This document shows, one piece after another, positions 1 through 8,791 of a DNA stretch of 64,000 nt; within the stretch, counting starts at the first letter, position 1, and every line of letters begins with the position of its first letter. The translations under genes were made by a program, and so were the position numbers. Under the pieces are notes generated by a model that ran no database searches, was not told the origin of the DNA, and was given only the letters and a program-made list of their open reading frames with translations. Location of the stretch: positions 372,001-436,000 of the forward strand of contig NZ_VLKW01000001.1 of the NCBI RefSeq assembly GCF_007830495.1, read 5' to 3'. The DNA comes from Pseudoduganella flava (lineage in GTDB: Bacteria; Pseudomonadota; Gammaproteobacteria; Burkholderiales; Burkholderiaceae_D).

Positions 1-200
1 TGCTGCGTGGGCACCATGCCGCGCGCGCCGCGCACCAGCAGCGGGTCGCCCGTCAGCTCGCGCAGCTTGCGCAGCGAGGCCGAGATCGAGGGCTGCGGCT
101 GATTGAGCTTGAGCGCCACGCGCGACACGTTCTTCTCCACCAGCAGCAGGTAGAGGATGCGGATCAGGTGGATGTCGAGGTGTTGCGGCAGGGCGGACAT
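1..200 (-). CDS. LysR-family transcriptional regulator, N-terminal fragment
   Basis: Reading the minus strand from an ATG at 200 gives about 66 residues that run off the left edge of the window. They match the N-terminal winged helix-turn-helix of LysR-type regulators: 'DIHLIRILYLLLVEKNVSR', then the recognition-helix region 'LNQPQPSISASLRKLRE' and 'GDPLLVRGARGMVPT'. The effector-binding domain is outside the window. The gene is divergent from the urate hydroxylase at 313, with 112 bases between, the usual arrangement for a LysR regulator controlling the neighbouring catabolic gene. That it controls purine breakdown is inference. Confidence 0.85.
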   Translation of the reverse strand, partial: MSALPQHLDIHLIRILYLLLVEKNVSRVALKLNQPQPSISASLRKLRELTGDPLLVRGARGMVPTQ

Positions 201-312
201 GAGGCTGTGGTTATAACGACACGGATATGTCGAATATACGCGCTTTTTCATGTCGCGTGAACCGCTCTGCGTTTATCTTCTGTAAATTGCCACTCTTCTG
301 ACCACCTCCCGC

Positions 313-1530
313 ATGGAAGCTTTCGGCTACCTCGTACCCTATGGCCTGGAATGGGCCAACCTCCTCGTCCGCTGGCTGCACATCATCACCGGTATCGCCT
401 GGATCGGCGCATCGTTCTACTTCGTCTGGCTCGACAACTCGATTCGCCCGCCCGCACCCGGCTCCGAGCTCGCGAAGAAGGGCGTGATGGGTGAGCTGTG
501 GGCCGTGCATGGCGGCGGCTTCTACAACCCGCAGAAGTACCTGGTGGCGCCCGCCGAGCTGCCGAAGGAACTGCACTGGTTCAAGTGGGAGGCGTATTCG
601 ACGTGGCTGTCCGGCTTCGCGCTGCTGACGATCGCGTACTACTTCAACGCGCAGGCGATGATGGTCGACAAAGCGGTGGCCGACCTGACGACGTGGCAGG
701 CGGTCGGCATCGGCATCGGCTTCCTCGTGGCCGGCTGGATCGTCTACGACCTGCTGTGCCGCTCGCCACTGGGCCGGTACGACCTGTGGTTCGGCGTCGT
801 GATCTTCGCGCTGCTGGTCGCCGCGGCCTACGCGCTGACGCACCTGCTGTCCGGCCGCGCCGCCTACATCCACGTGGGCGCGATGATCGGCACGATCATG
901 GTGGCCAACGTCGCGATGCTGATCATTCCCGGCCAGCGCAAGATGGTGGGTGCGATGCTTGCCGGCGGCAAGCCCGATCCAGTGCACGGCATTCGCGCCA
1001 AGCAGCGCAGCGTCCACAACAACTACTTCACCTTGCCGGTGCTGTTCATCATGATCAGCAACCACTACGCGATGACGTACCGGCACGCGCATGCGTGGCT
1101 GGTGCTGGCGCTGATCATGGCGGCCGGCGTGTTCATCCGCCACTTCTTCAACCTGCGCCATAAGGGCCGCATCGAGTGGCGCTACCCGGCGATCGGCGTG
1201 GCGCTGCTGCTGGCCGTCGCGGTGGCGATCGCGCCGTCGAAACCGGCCGCCGTCGCGGCGCAGGCCGACCCCGCCGCCGAATTCGCGCAAGTGAAGGCGA
1301 TCATGGACCAGCGCTGCGCCGCCTGCCATTCGGCGCATCCGACGCAGCCCGGCTTCGCCACGGCGCCCGCCGGCATCGTCTTCGACACGCCCGACCAGAT
1401 CCGCCAGCGCGCCACGCAGATCCACCAGCAGGTCGTGGAACTGAAGGCCATGCCGATCGGGAATCTCACCAACATGACGGACGCCGAGCGCGCCCGGATC
1501 GCCGCGTGGTTCGCGGCAGGAGCCAAATGA
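313..1530 (+). CDS. puuD: Urate hydroxylase PuuD (membrane urate oxidase with cytochrome c domain)
   Basis: 405 residues. The first ~310 residues form a multi-pass membrane region beginning 'LEWANLLVRWLHIITGIAWIG', the fold of the urate-hydroxylase PuuD family, which replaces soluble uricase in many Proteobacteria. The C-terminus is a soluble cytochrome c domain with one haem site CAACH at 335-339 and a likely axial Met at about 380 in 'KAMPIGN'. The known family reaction is oxidation of urate to 5-hydroxyisourate, with electrons passed through the haem to the respiratory chain at the cytoplasmic membrane. The stop overlaps the start of the next gene (ATGA at 1527-1530), so the two are probably translationally coupled. 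A divergent LysR regulator lies upstream. Length and architecture fit the family. Confidence 0.9.
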   Translation: MEAFGYLVPYGLEWANLLVRWLHIITGIAWIGASFYFVWLDNSIRPPAPGSELAKKGVMGELWAVHGGGFYNPQKYLVAPAELPKELHWFKWEAYSTWLSGFALLTIAYYFNAQAMMVDKAVADLTTWQAVGIGIGFLVAGWIVYDLLCRSPLGRYDLWFGVVIFALLVAAAYALTHLLSGRAAYIHVGAMIGTIMVANVAMLIIPGQRKMVGAMLAGGKPDPVHGIRAKQRSVHNNYFTLPVLFIMISNHYAMTYRHAHAWLVLALIMAAGVFIRHFFNLRHKGRIEWRYPAIGVALLLAVAVAIAPSKPAAVAAQADPAAEFAQVKAIMDQRCAACHSAHPTQPGFATAPAGIVFDTPDQIRQRATQIHQQVVELKAMPIGNLTNMTDAERARIAAWFAAGAK

Positions 1531-2768
1531 TGACGACACGCGAGCGACTCCTTGCATGGATCGACGACCACTTCGACGAGGAAGTGGCCTTCCTGCAGCA
1601 GGTGCTGCAAGTGCCGACCGATACGCCGCCGGGGAACAATGCGCCCCACGCCGAGCGCGTGGCGGAGCTGGTGCGCGACTACGGCTGGTACGCGGAAAAG
1701 CACGCGGTGCCCGATCGGGCAGTGCGCGACTACGGCATGCAGAGCATCACGAACCTGATCGTGCGCCGTCCCTACGATGCCGGCGGGCCGACCGTCGCGC
1801 TGAACGCGCACGGCGACGTGGTGCCGCCCGGCGACGGCTGGACGTATCCGCCGTACGGCGGCGTGATCGACAACGGCTACATCTACGGCCGCGCGGCGGC
1901 GGTGTCGAAAAGCGACTTCGCGACCTACATCTTCGCGACGCGTGCGCTGGAGGAGCTGGGCATCGCGCTGAAGGGCGGCGTCGAGCTGCACTTCACGTAT
2001 GACGAGGAATTCGGCGGCCTGCTGGGGCCCGGCTGGCTGCTCGAGCAGAAGCTGACGAAGCCGGACCTGGTGATCGCCGCGGGCTTCTCGTACAACATCG
2101 TCACCGCGCACAACGCCTGCCTGCAGTTGGAGATCACGGTGCACGGCAAGTCCGGCCACGGCGCGATGCCGGAGACGGGCGTGGACGCGCTGCAGGCGGC
2201 GACGAAGATCTTGAACGCGATCTACGGCCAGCTGCCGGCGCTGAAGAAGATCAAGTCGACGGTGCCGGGCATCGACTCGCCGACGATGCTGGTGGGCCGC
2301 ATCGATGGCGGCACGAACACCAACGTCGTACCGGGCAAGGTCGTGATGAAGATGGACCGGCGCATGATCCCGGAAGAGGACCCCGTCGAGGTCGAAGCGC
2401 AGGTGCGCGCGCTGATCGAGGAAGCGGTGAAGAACGAGCCGGGCATCCGCATCGAGATCCGGCGCCTGCTGCTGTCGCACGCGCTGCGCCCGCTGCCGGG
2501 ATCGGAGCGGCTGGTCGCGTCGCTGCAGAAGAACGCGCTGGACGTGATCGGCGAGGCGATCCCCGCGCAGGGCACGCCGCTGTATGCGGACGCCCGGCTG
2601 TACGGCGAGCATGGCATCCCAGCGGTGCTGTACGGCGCCGGCCCCCGCACCGTGCCCGAATCGAACGCGAAAAAGGCCGACGAGCGCCTGCTGTTGGAAG
2701 ACCTGCGCCGCGCCACGAAAGTCGTCGCGCTGACCCTGCTGGATCTGCTCGCCACCGACCACACCTGA
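1527..2768 (+). CDS. M20-family metallohydrolase-like protein with altered metal site
   Basis: 413 residues, started at the ATG that overlaps the puuD stop. Overall M20/M25/M40 fold: 'NAHGDVVPPGDGW' (first metal His, about residue 95), 'YDEEFGG' (catalytic Glu pair, about 158-162), a dimerisation-domain segment 'VHGKSGHGAMPE' and the C-terminal 'GIPAVLYGAG'. Several usual ligands are not where expected: the bridging Asp of GRGAxD(M/D)KG lies in 'GRAAAVSKSD' as Val, the Glu of the GEPT-like turn is replaced by 'AAGFSYN', and the late His before the C-terminus is absent from 'TVPESNAKKADE'. Coupling to puuD suggests a role in purine or ureide catabolism, but the substrate is unknown. The protein may be a specialised or metal-poor branch of the family. 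Confidence 0.8.
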   Translation: MMTTRERLLAWIDDHFDEEVAFLQQVLQVPTDTPPGNNAPHAERVAELVRDYGWYAEKHAVPDRAVRDYGMQSITNLIVRRPYDAGGPTVALNAHGDVVPPGDGWTYPPYGGVIDNGYIYGRAAAVSKSDFATYIFATRALEELGIALKGGVELHFTYDEEFGGLLGPGWLLEQKLTKPDLVIAAGFSYNIVTAHNACLQLEITVHGKSGHGAMPETGVDALQAATKILNAIYGQLPALKKIKSTVPGIDSPTMLVGRIDGGTNTNVVPGKVVMKMDRRMIPEEDPVEVEAQVRALIEEAVKNEPGIRIEIRRLLLSHALRPLPGSERLVASLQKNALDVIGEAIPAQGTPLYADARLYGEHGIPAVLYGAGPRTVPESNAKKADERLLLEDLRRATKVVALTLLDLLATDHT

Positions 2769-2785
2769 AATGTTTCCAAAAAACG

Positions 2786-3008
2786 GGGACTGTCCCTCGA
2801 AACTGGAAATATTTCCAAATTCGAGGGACAGTCCCCCGTTGTTTTACGACCAGCTCAGCTGAAGATAAATCGGTTTTGGCGGCTCGCAGCGGATAACGGG
2901 CTTATCGCAACAAGTGCTTGATGCGTGAAGCGAAAAGGGGACTGGCCCTCGATTCAGGAAATATTTCCAAAATCGAGGGACAGTCCCCTGTTGTTTTGCG
3001 ACCAGCTC
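2786..3008. repeat. Two copies of a ~72-base palindromic intergenic repeat
   Basis: Two similar units lie at about 2786-2857 and 2937-3008. Each has a left arm GGGGACTGTCCCTCGA (second copy GGGGACTGGCCCTCGA), a centre containing GGAAATATTTCC, a right arm TCGAGGGACAGTCCCC, and then a shared tail GTTGTTTTRCGACCAGCTC. Each unit can fold into a long hairpin. They fill the gap between the M20 gene and the S9 peptidase gene, which are convergent. They resemble REP-type elements; no transposase gene is present here. Confidence 0.8.
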
Positions 3009-3014
3009 GGCGGT

Positions 3015-3038
3015 AAAAAAGGCCGGGGATCCGGCCTT
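3015..3038 (-). terminator. Rho-independent terminator of the S9 peptidase gene
   Basis: On the minus strand the sequence reads AAGGCCGG-ATCC-CCGGCCTTTTTT: an 8-base-pair GC-rich stem, a four-base loop and a T run, 9 bases beyond the stop codon of the S9 peptidase gene. Confidence 0.85.
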
Positions 3039-3046
3039 CGTGTGGG

Positions 3047-5398
3047 TTATTTCAGCGTGCGCTCGAACAGCTGGTAGATGCGCCGGTATTGGTCGTACCA
3101 GCTTTCCGGTTGCGTGTAGGCGTGGCGTTCCAGCGGGTAGCTGGCCAGTTCCCAGTTGTCCTTTTTCAGCTCGATGAGGCGCTGCGCCATCCGCACCGAG
3201 TCCTGGTAGAAGACGTTGTCGTCGACCATGCCGTGGGCGATCAGCAGGTGGCCTTGCAGCTTGTCGGCATATTCGATCGGCGACGAGATCTTGTACGCTT
3301 CCGGGTCGAGGTCCGGCGTGTTCAGGATGTTCGCCGTGTAGCCGTGGTTGTACGAGGTCCAGTCGGACACTGGTCGCAGCGCCGCGCCGGCCTTGAACAG
3401 GGCCGGCTCGCGCATCAGCGCCATGAATGTCATGAAGCCGCCGTAGCTGCCGCCGTAGATGCCCACGCGGTCGATGTCGCCCTGGTGGTTCGCCGCCATC
3501 CATCGTGCGCCGTCGACGTAGTCTTCCAGCTCGGGGTGGCCCATCTGCCGGTAGATCGCCGTGCGCCAGTCGCGGCCATAGCCTTTCGAGGCGCGGTAGT
3601 CCATGTCCAGCACGATGTAGCCCTTCTCGACGAGCAGGTTGTGGAACATCTGCTCGCGGAAGTAGTTCGACCAGCGCTTCGACACGTTCTGCAGGTAGCC
3701 GGCGCCGTGCACGAACATCACGACCGGGTACTTGCGGCCCGCCTCCAGCGTTTCCGGCTTGTACAGCTTCGCCCAGATCACGCCCGCGCCATGCGTCGAC
3801 GGCACCTGCACAAATTGCGGCTGCACCCACGTGCGCGCCTTGTAGTCGGGCGTCCGGGTATCAGTCAGCTGCACGGCCTTGCCGCCGGCCGAAGGCACGA
3901 TCGCCAGTTGCGGCGGGATGTATGGCGCGGACCAGCGCACCAGGAGCTTCTTCTGGTCCGGCGACAGCGTGAATTCCTCGACGCCGCCACCCAGCTCGGT
4001 GACCTCGCGTACCGACGCATCCTTCGCCGACACATTGCAGACTTCATAGTCGCCCGGTGTCTTCCGGTTGCACATCACCCACGCGGCGCTGCCATCGGCA
4101 TTCCACGTGACGTTCGTCGCTTCCCACTTGCCGCTCGTGAGCGCGCGCTGCTTGCCGTCCGCATCCAGCGTGTACAGGTGCGAATAGCCGGATTCCTCGG
4201 ACAGGAACCACAGCGTGCGGTTGTCCGGCAGCCAGCCGAAGTCGTTGTAGCTGCTGTTGATCCACGCGTTGTCGGTCAGGCGATGCAGCGGCTTGAGCTT
4301 CGCGCCGGCCAGGTCCACGGACGCCAGCCAGCGGTCCTTGTTGTCCACCGCGCGGATCATCAGCGCCACCTGCTTGCCATCGGCGCTCCAGACGATGCCG
4401 TCGCCTTCATCCTCTTCCAGGCGCACGGCACGGTTGCCCTTCAGCGGTTCCAGCTTGCGCTCGGCGCGCAGCGCGGCCAGCGGATCGGTGGTGATGCCGG
4501 GCAGCGTATCGAGCGGCAGCTCGCGCATCGTGTTCGTCTTCAGGTCGACGAGGCGCAGCGTCTGCGCCAGCGGCAGGTTGCGGCCGACGCGGGTGCGCTG
4601 GTCGTCGAATTCCTCGTAGCCCGATTCCGTCACGTAGCGCGGCAGCTTGCCGACGCGGCCGTTCTCGCCGGTCTTCGGCGACGTCGCCAGCACGAGCCAG
4701 CGGCCGTCCGGCGACAGCGCGGTGGCATCGATGACAATCTTCTCGCCCAGGTAGATCGGCGCAGGCGCGCGCGTGCTGTCGGCCAGGCGCTGCGCCTCGC
4801 GCTGGGCACGTGCCGCGTCCTTGTCGTCCTTCTGGCGCTTCAGCGTCGCGATCAGGCGCAGCTGCATCGCGCGCAGCGCGTCGTCGTCCGGGGTGGCCGC
4901 CGGGTCCTTCGTCGCGCGCGGCAGCGCCAGCGGCACGACGAGGCGGTCGTTGCGGTTCCAGCTGAACCAGTCGTGGCCGACGCGGAACTGCACCGCGTTG
5001 CCGTCCGCCGCGTACTGCGGCGCGGCGGCGGGCGTCGTGCCGCGGGTGATCTGCACCAGCGCGCCCGTCTTCAGGTCGCGTTCGAACAGGTCGCCGTTGC
5101 GCAGCAGGATCGCGCGGCTGCGCGTGCGGTTGTAGACGGCTTTCTCGGGATCGGTGTTGGCCAGTTCGGCGTCCGGCACCTGGCGTGGCGCGGCGCCGAC
5201 GGCATAGGTGTCGCGCAGCGGCGAGCCGACGCGTTTTTGCTTGTAGTAGGCGGTCTTGCTGTCCCATCCCCACCACGCCGATTCGACGGGCGTGCCGATC
5301 CAGTCTGGCGAAGCCATGGCCTGGTCGAGGGAGATGGGAGTGGCGGAAAAGGCAAGGGCGGGCGCGGCGAGCAGCGCCGGAAGAAGTAGTCTGCGCAT
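3047..5398 (-). CDS. Secreted S9-family (prolyl oligopeptidase/DPP-IV-like) serine peptidase
   Basis: 783 residues. A signal peptide is visible (MRRLLLPALLAAPALAFSA), so the protein is exported. The middle part is a WD/beta-propeller of the DPP-IV type (repeated 'SPDGRWLVLAT', 'SADGKQVALM', 'LPDNRTLWFLSEESG'). The C-terminal alpha/beta-hydrolase domain carries the nucleophile motif GGSYGGF (Ser about residue 650), an Asp in 'HGMVDDNVFYQDS' (about 733) and a His in 'LERHAYTQPESW' (about 762), a complete Ser-Asp-His triad. Known role of the family: release of dipeptides or cleavage after proline in peptides, here probably in the periplasm. The gene stands alone, with a strong terminator downstream and the repeat pair beyond it. 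Confidence 0.92.
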   Translation of the reverse strand: MRRLLLPALLAAPALAFSATPISLDQAMASPDWIGTPVESAWWGWDSKTAYYKQKRVGSPLRDTYAVGAAPRQVPDAELANTDPEKAVYNRTRSRAILLRNGDLFERDLKTGALVQITRGTTPAAAPQYAADGNAVQFRVGHDWFSWNRNDRLVVPLALPRATKDPAATPDDDALRAMQLRLIATLKRQKDDKDAARAQREAQRLADSTRAPAPIYLGEKIVIDATALSPDGRWLVLATSPKTGENGRVGKLPRYVTESGYEEFDDQRTRVGRNLPLAQTLRLVDLKTNTMRELPLDTLPGITTDPLAALRAERKLEPLKGNRAVRLEEDEGDGIVWSADGKQVALMIRAVDNKDRWLASVDLAGAKLKPLHRLTDNAWINSSYNDFGWLPDNRTLWFLSEESGYSHLYTLDADGKQRALTSGKWEATNVTWNADGSAAWVMCNRKTPGDYEVCNVSAKDASVREVTELGGGVEEFTLSPDQKKLLVRWSAPYIPPQLAIVPSAGGKAVQLTDTRTPDYKARTWVQPQFVQVPSTHGAGVIWAKLYKPETLEAGRKYPVVMFVHGAGYLQNVSKRWSNYFREQMFHNLLVEKGYIVLDMDYRASKGYGRDWRTAIYRQMGHPELEDYVDGARWMAANHQGDIDRVGIYGGSYGGFMTFMALMREPALFKAGAALRPVSDWTSYNHGYTANILNTPDLDPEAYKISSPIEYADKLQGHLLIAHGMVDDNVFYQDSVRMAQRLIELKKDNWELASYPLERHAYTQPESWYDQYRRIYQLFERTLK

Positions 5399-5485
5399 CG
5401 TATTCCTGGTTGAGAGAACAGCGGTCGCATTCTAACTCAGCCAGGGCCACGGTACTTCAATGCAAGGGACCTCGATGGGCGGACC

Positions 5486-7021
5486 TCAATGTGGGCGCAT
5501 GAACGTGCGCACCGTGTCGTTCAGCGTTTCCATGTTCACCGGCTTGGTCAGGTGGTGATTGAAGCCGGCAGCCATCGCGCCCATCCGGTCCTTGTCCTGG
5601 CCGTAGCCCGTCAGCGCCACCAGCACCGTCTTCGCCAGTTGCGGGTAGCGGCGCAGCGTGGCCGCGACCTCGACGCCGCTCATGTCGGGCAGGCCGATGT
5701 CGAGGAATACGACGTCCGGCAGCAGCCGCAGCGCCGCCGCGATGGCGCCCGCGCCGTCATGGGCCATGTGCACTTCGTGGCCGGCGAACTGCAGCAGCGC
5801 GGCCACGATCTCCGCGGAGTCGATGTTGTCGTCCACGACGAGGATGCGGTAGGTATCGGCCGCGCGGGGCGGCGCCTGCACTTCGGCCGAGCAATCGGTC
5901 TCGTCGGCCGCCGGCGTGCGCGCCAGCGTCGGCAGGCGCACTTCGAACGTGCTGCCCTGACCGGGGCCGGGGCTTTGCACACTGACGCTGCCGCCGTGCA
6001 GGTTCACCAGCGTGCGCACCAGCGACAGGCCGATGCCCAGGCCGTCCTGTACGCGGTCCGGCGAATGGCCGGCCTGCGCGAACAGGTCGAAGATCGAGCC
6101 CACCTGCTCGGGCGCGATGCCGATGCCGTTGTCGGTCACGCGGATCACCGCCTCGGGTCCTTCCAGGCAGGCGGCCAGCGCGATGCGTCCGCCCGGCGGC
6201 GTGAACTTGGCCGCGTTGTTCAGCAGGTTGCCGACGACCTGCGTCAGGCGCACGCTGTCGCCGTCGACCCAGATCTCGTGGTCGGGCAGCTTCACCGTCA
6301 GCGCATGGCGGCGTGCCGCGATGTTCGGCTCGGCCGTTTCGACGGCGCTCTTCAGCAGGCCGCACAGTTCCACCTCGGCGCGGCGCAGCGTGATCTTGCC
6401 TTGCGAGATGCGCGATACGTCCAGCAGATCGTCGACGAGGCGCACCATGTGATCGGTCTGGCGCAGGATGACGCGGCGCGCGTTTTCCTGCGCGGGCGAC
6501 GAATGCGGGTCGAGGCTGCGCAGCAGCTCGACGGCGTTGCGGATCGGCCCCAGCGGGTTGCGCAGCTCGTGCGCGAGGATCGCCAGGAACTCGTCCTTGC
6601 GGCGGTCCATGTCGCGCAGCTCGCGTTCGACGCGGCCCAGGCGCAGCAGCGCGCGCACGTTGGCCACGAGCTCCTCCGGCTCGATCGGCTCGAACAGGTA
6701 GTTGTCGGCACCGCTGTCGAGCGCACGCACCTTGTCCGGCGACGACACGTAGGAGGCCGACGTCTGCAGCACCAGCACCATCGCCGTGTGCGGGTCCTGC
6801 TTGAGCTGGCGGCACACTTCGAAGCCGTTAATGTCGGGCAGCTTCGTATCCAGCAGCACCAGGTCGGGCATGTGTTCGTTCGCCAGCTGCAGCGCCTGGC
6901 CGCCGCTCTCCGCGTCGATGACGCGGAAGCCGGCGCGTTGCAGGATGCGCGTCTTGGCATAGCGCGCCGCGTCGGTGTCGTCGACGTTCAGGATCAGGGG
7001 TTCGGACGGAGAAGCCTTCAT
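5486..7021 (-). CDS. Hybrid histidine kinase, REC-HisKA-HATPase-REC
   Basis: 511 residues and no membrane segment, so cytoplasmic. Domains in order: receiver (phospho-acceptor Asp58 in 'LVLLDTKLPD'), HisKA with H-box 'LAHELRNPLGPIRNA' (His about 152), HATPase with N box 'NLLNNAAKF' and G boxes 'VTDNGIGIAPEQ' and 'GLGIGLSLV', and a second receiver ('VVFLDIGLPD', Asp about 437). It is the last gene of the six-gene Rsb operon, 9 bases after the preceding kinase. The terminal receiver has no DNA-binding output, so the signal must pass to a protein encoded elsewhere. In proteobacterial stressosome modules, two-component proteins are known as downstream outputs. The link to this module is inference from operon structure. 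Confidence 0.92.
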   Translation of the reverse strand: MKASPSEPLILNVDDTDAARYAKTRILQRAGFRVIDAESGGQALQLANEHMPDLVLLDTKLPDINGFEVCRQLKQDPHTAMVLVLQTSASYVSSPDKVRALDSGADNYLFEPIEPEELVANVRALLRLGRVERELRDMDRRKDEFLAILAHELRNPLGPIRNAVELLRSLDPHSSPAQENARRVILRQTDHMVRLVDDLLDVSRISQGKITLRRAEVELCGLLKSAVETAEPNIAARRHALTVKLPDHEIWVDGDSVRLTQVVGNLLNNAAKFTPPGGRIALAACLEGPEAVIRVTDNGIGIAPEQVGSIFDLFAQAGHSPDRVQDGLGIGLSLVRTLVNLHGGSVSVQSPGPGQGSTFEVRLPTLARTPAADETDCSAEVQAPPRAADTYRILVVDDNIDSAEIVAALLQFAGHEVHMAHDGAGAIAAALRLLPDVVFLDIGLPDMSGVEVAATLRRYPQLAKTVLVALTGYGQDKDRMGAMAAGFNHHLTKPVNMETLNDTVRTFMRPH

Positions 7022-7030
7022 GATGGGTCT

Positions 7031-8791
7031 CTAGTGTACATGACAGAGGGCGTTCAGCTGGGCCAGCAGCTCGTCGCGTGCGACGGGCTTGCTGAAGTAC
7101 GCGTCGGCCCCCAGCGAGAACGCCTTCTGGCGGTCGGCCACTTCGGAGGCGATGATCACCGGCACCCGCTTGCGGCGTTCGTCGTCCTTGATCTGGGCGA
7201 GCCAGCGCCAGCTGTCGCCCCCGTTCAGATACAGGTCGAGGATGATCGCGGCGGGCTGCTCCACGGTCCAGGCCTGCTCCGCTTCCCACACGCTGCGCAC
7301 GGCGATCACGCGGTATGGCGTATTGCGGAAGTAGCTGCGGTACAGCAGCTGCGTCGAGCGGTCGTCCTCGACGACGAGGATCGGGATGCCGCCGGCATCC
7401 TGCGCGTCGGGCCGGAACACGTGCGGTTCCGGCATCTCGTCGTGGTGCAGCGGCACGATGGCGGAGAAGACCGAGCCGGCACCCGGCGTGCTGCGCAGCG
7501 ATACCGAACCGCCCAACAGGCCGGCCAGCTTGCGGCACAGCGGCAGGCCGAGGCCCGTGCCCTTGACGCGGTGCTGCAGCCGGTTTTCCACCTGCGAGAA
7601 CTCCTCGAAGATGATCTGCTGGTGTTCCGGCGCGATGCCGATGCCGGTGTCTTCGACGTCGAAGCGCACCGCGTCGCCGTTCTGCAGCAACGTGGCGGTC
7701 ACGCGCACGTGGCCCGTCTCGGTGAACTTCAGCGCGTTCGAGATGAAGTTGCGCAGGATCTGCGACAACTTCGCTTCGTCCGTCATCATCGTGATCGGCT
7801 GCGCCGGGTCCTCGAAGATCAGCTCCACCGTCGTCGACACCAGCAACGGGCGCAGCATGCCGCGCAGCGCCGAGAACATCTCGTTCACTTCGAACGGCGC
7901 GGCGCGCACGTCGATCTTGCCGGCTTCGATCTTGGCCAGGTCGAGCAAATCGTCCACCAGCTCCGTCAGCGATTCGGCCCCCTTCAGGATGAAGCGTACC
8001 TGCTTTTCCTGCTCCGGGCTCAAGTCGCCGTCGACGCGCTCCAGCAGCAGCCGGGACAACGCGCGGATCGACGACAGCGGCGTCCTGAACTCGTGGCTCA
8101 TGTTGGACAGGAAGCGCGTCTTCATTTCATCCGCGCGGCGCAAGTGGTCGGCCTTCTCGTCCAGTTCCGCGTAAAGCGCCACCACGCCGCGATTCGTGTC
8201 TTCCAGCTCGCGGGTCAGCTGCAGCAGCTCGTCCTGGCGCGACTTCAGCTCGGCCAGCGTGGCGAGCAGCTCCTTGTTCTGCTGCTGCATCTCGGAGACG
8301 GTGACGTCCGGCGCCAGCGCGGTGAACTGCGCGCTCATCGCGCCGACGCTGGCCGGATCGAGCAGCGGCGCGTCGTGCGGCAGCAGTTTTTTCAGCGTGA
8401 CGCTCGTGCCGGTGCCGGCCGCGGGATCGGTCATGGTCCGGATGTCGAACTGGTCCATCAGGCGGCGGGCGCCGAGTATGCCCATGCCCATGCCGGTGCG
8501 CGACTGGTAGCGGCCGGACAGCACGACGTCCAGGTGGGCAATGCCGGGGCCCTTGTCCTCGACGCGGATGACGAGCAGCTGCGGCGCCGTATTGCCCTCG
8601 ATGGCGAATTCCACCCGGCCCGTGCCCGCATAGCTGTAGACGTTGCGCGCCAGTTCCGAGACGGCGGTGGCGATCCTGGCCTGGTCCTGCGCGTTGAAGC
8701 CGCACAGCGCGGCGATCTGGCGCGCGCGCTGGCGCGATGCGACGACGTCGAGTTCCTGCTCGATGCCGAGGGACAGGATGCGCAGGCTCAT
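7031..8791 (-). CDS. Hybrid kinase: RsbT-like HATPase - coiled coil - HisKA - HATPase - REC
   Basis: 586 residues, started at the ATG that forms an ATGA overlap with the previous gene; an in-frame GTG at 8800 is less likely. Residues ~1-130 are an anti-sigma/RsbT-type HATPase ('VSELARNVYSYAG', 'VEDKGPGIAHLD', 'GMGMGILGARRLMDQF'). A coiled coil follows (~165-215). Then come HisKA ('FLSNMSHEFRTPLSSIRA'), a second ATPase domain ('GIGIAPEHQQIIFEEFSQ', 'GTGLGLPLCRKLAGLLGG') and a C-terminal receiver with 'AIILDLYLNGGDSW'. Having an RsbT-like ATPase and a histidine kinase ATPase in one chain is unusual and would join a serine/threonine partner switch to a His-Asp phosphorelay. Cytoplasmic; no sensor or membrane segment is seen. 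Confidence 0.9.
   Translation of the reverse strand: MSLRILSLGIEQELDVVASRQRARQIAALCGFNAQDQARIATAVSELARNVYSYAGTGRVEFAIEGNTAPQLLVIRVEDKGPGIAHLDVVLSGRYQSRTGMGMGILGARRLMDQFDIRTMTDPAAGTGTSVTLKKLLPHDAPLLDPASVGAMSAQFTALAPDVTVSEMQQQNKELLATLAELKSRQDELLQLTRELEDTNRGVVALYAELDEKADHLRRADEMKTRFLSNMSHEFRTPLSSIRALSRLLLERVDGDLSPEQEKQVRFILKGAESLTELVDDLLDLAKIEAGKIDVRAAPFEVNEMFSALRGMLRPLLVSTTVELIFEDPAQPITMMTDEAKLSQILRNFISNALKFTETGHVRVTATLLQNGDAVRFDVEDTGIGIAPEHQQIIFEEFSQVENRLQHRVKGTGLGLPLCRKLAGLLGGSVSLRSTPGAGSVFSAIVPLHHDEMPEPHVFRPDAQDAGGIPILVVEDDRSTQLLYRSYFRNTPYRVIAVRSVWEAEQAWTVEQPAAIILDLYLNGGDSWRWLAQIKDDERRKRVPVIIASEVADRQKAFSLGADAYFSKPVARDELLAQLNALCHVH

Noticed and set aside
3089-5389. 766-codon plus-strand open frame
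   Set aside because: Antisense shadow of the S9 peptidase gene; no recognisable fold.
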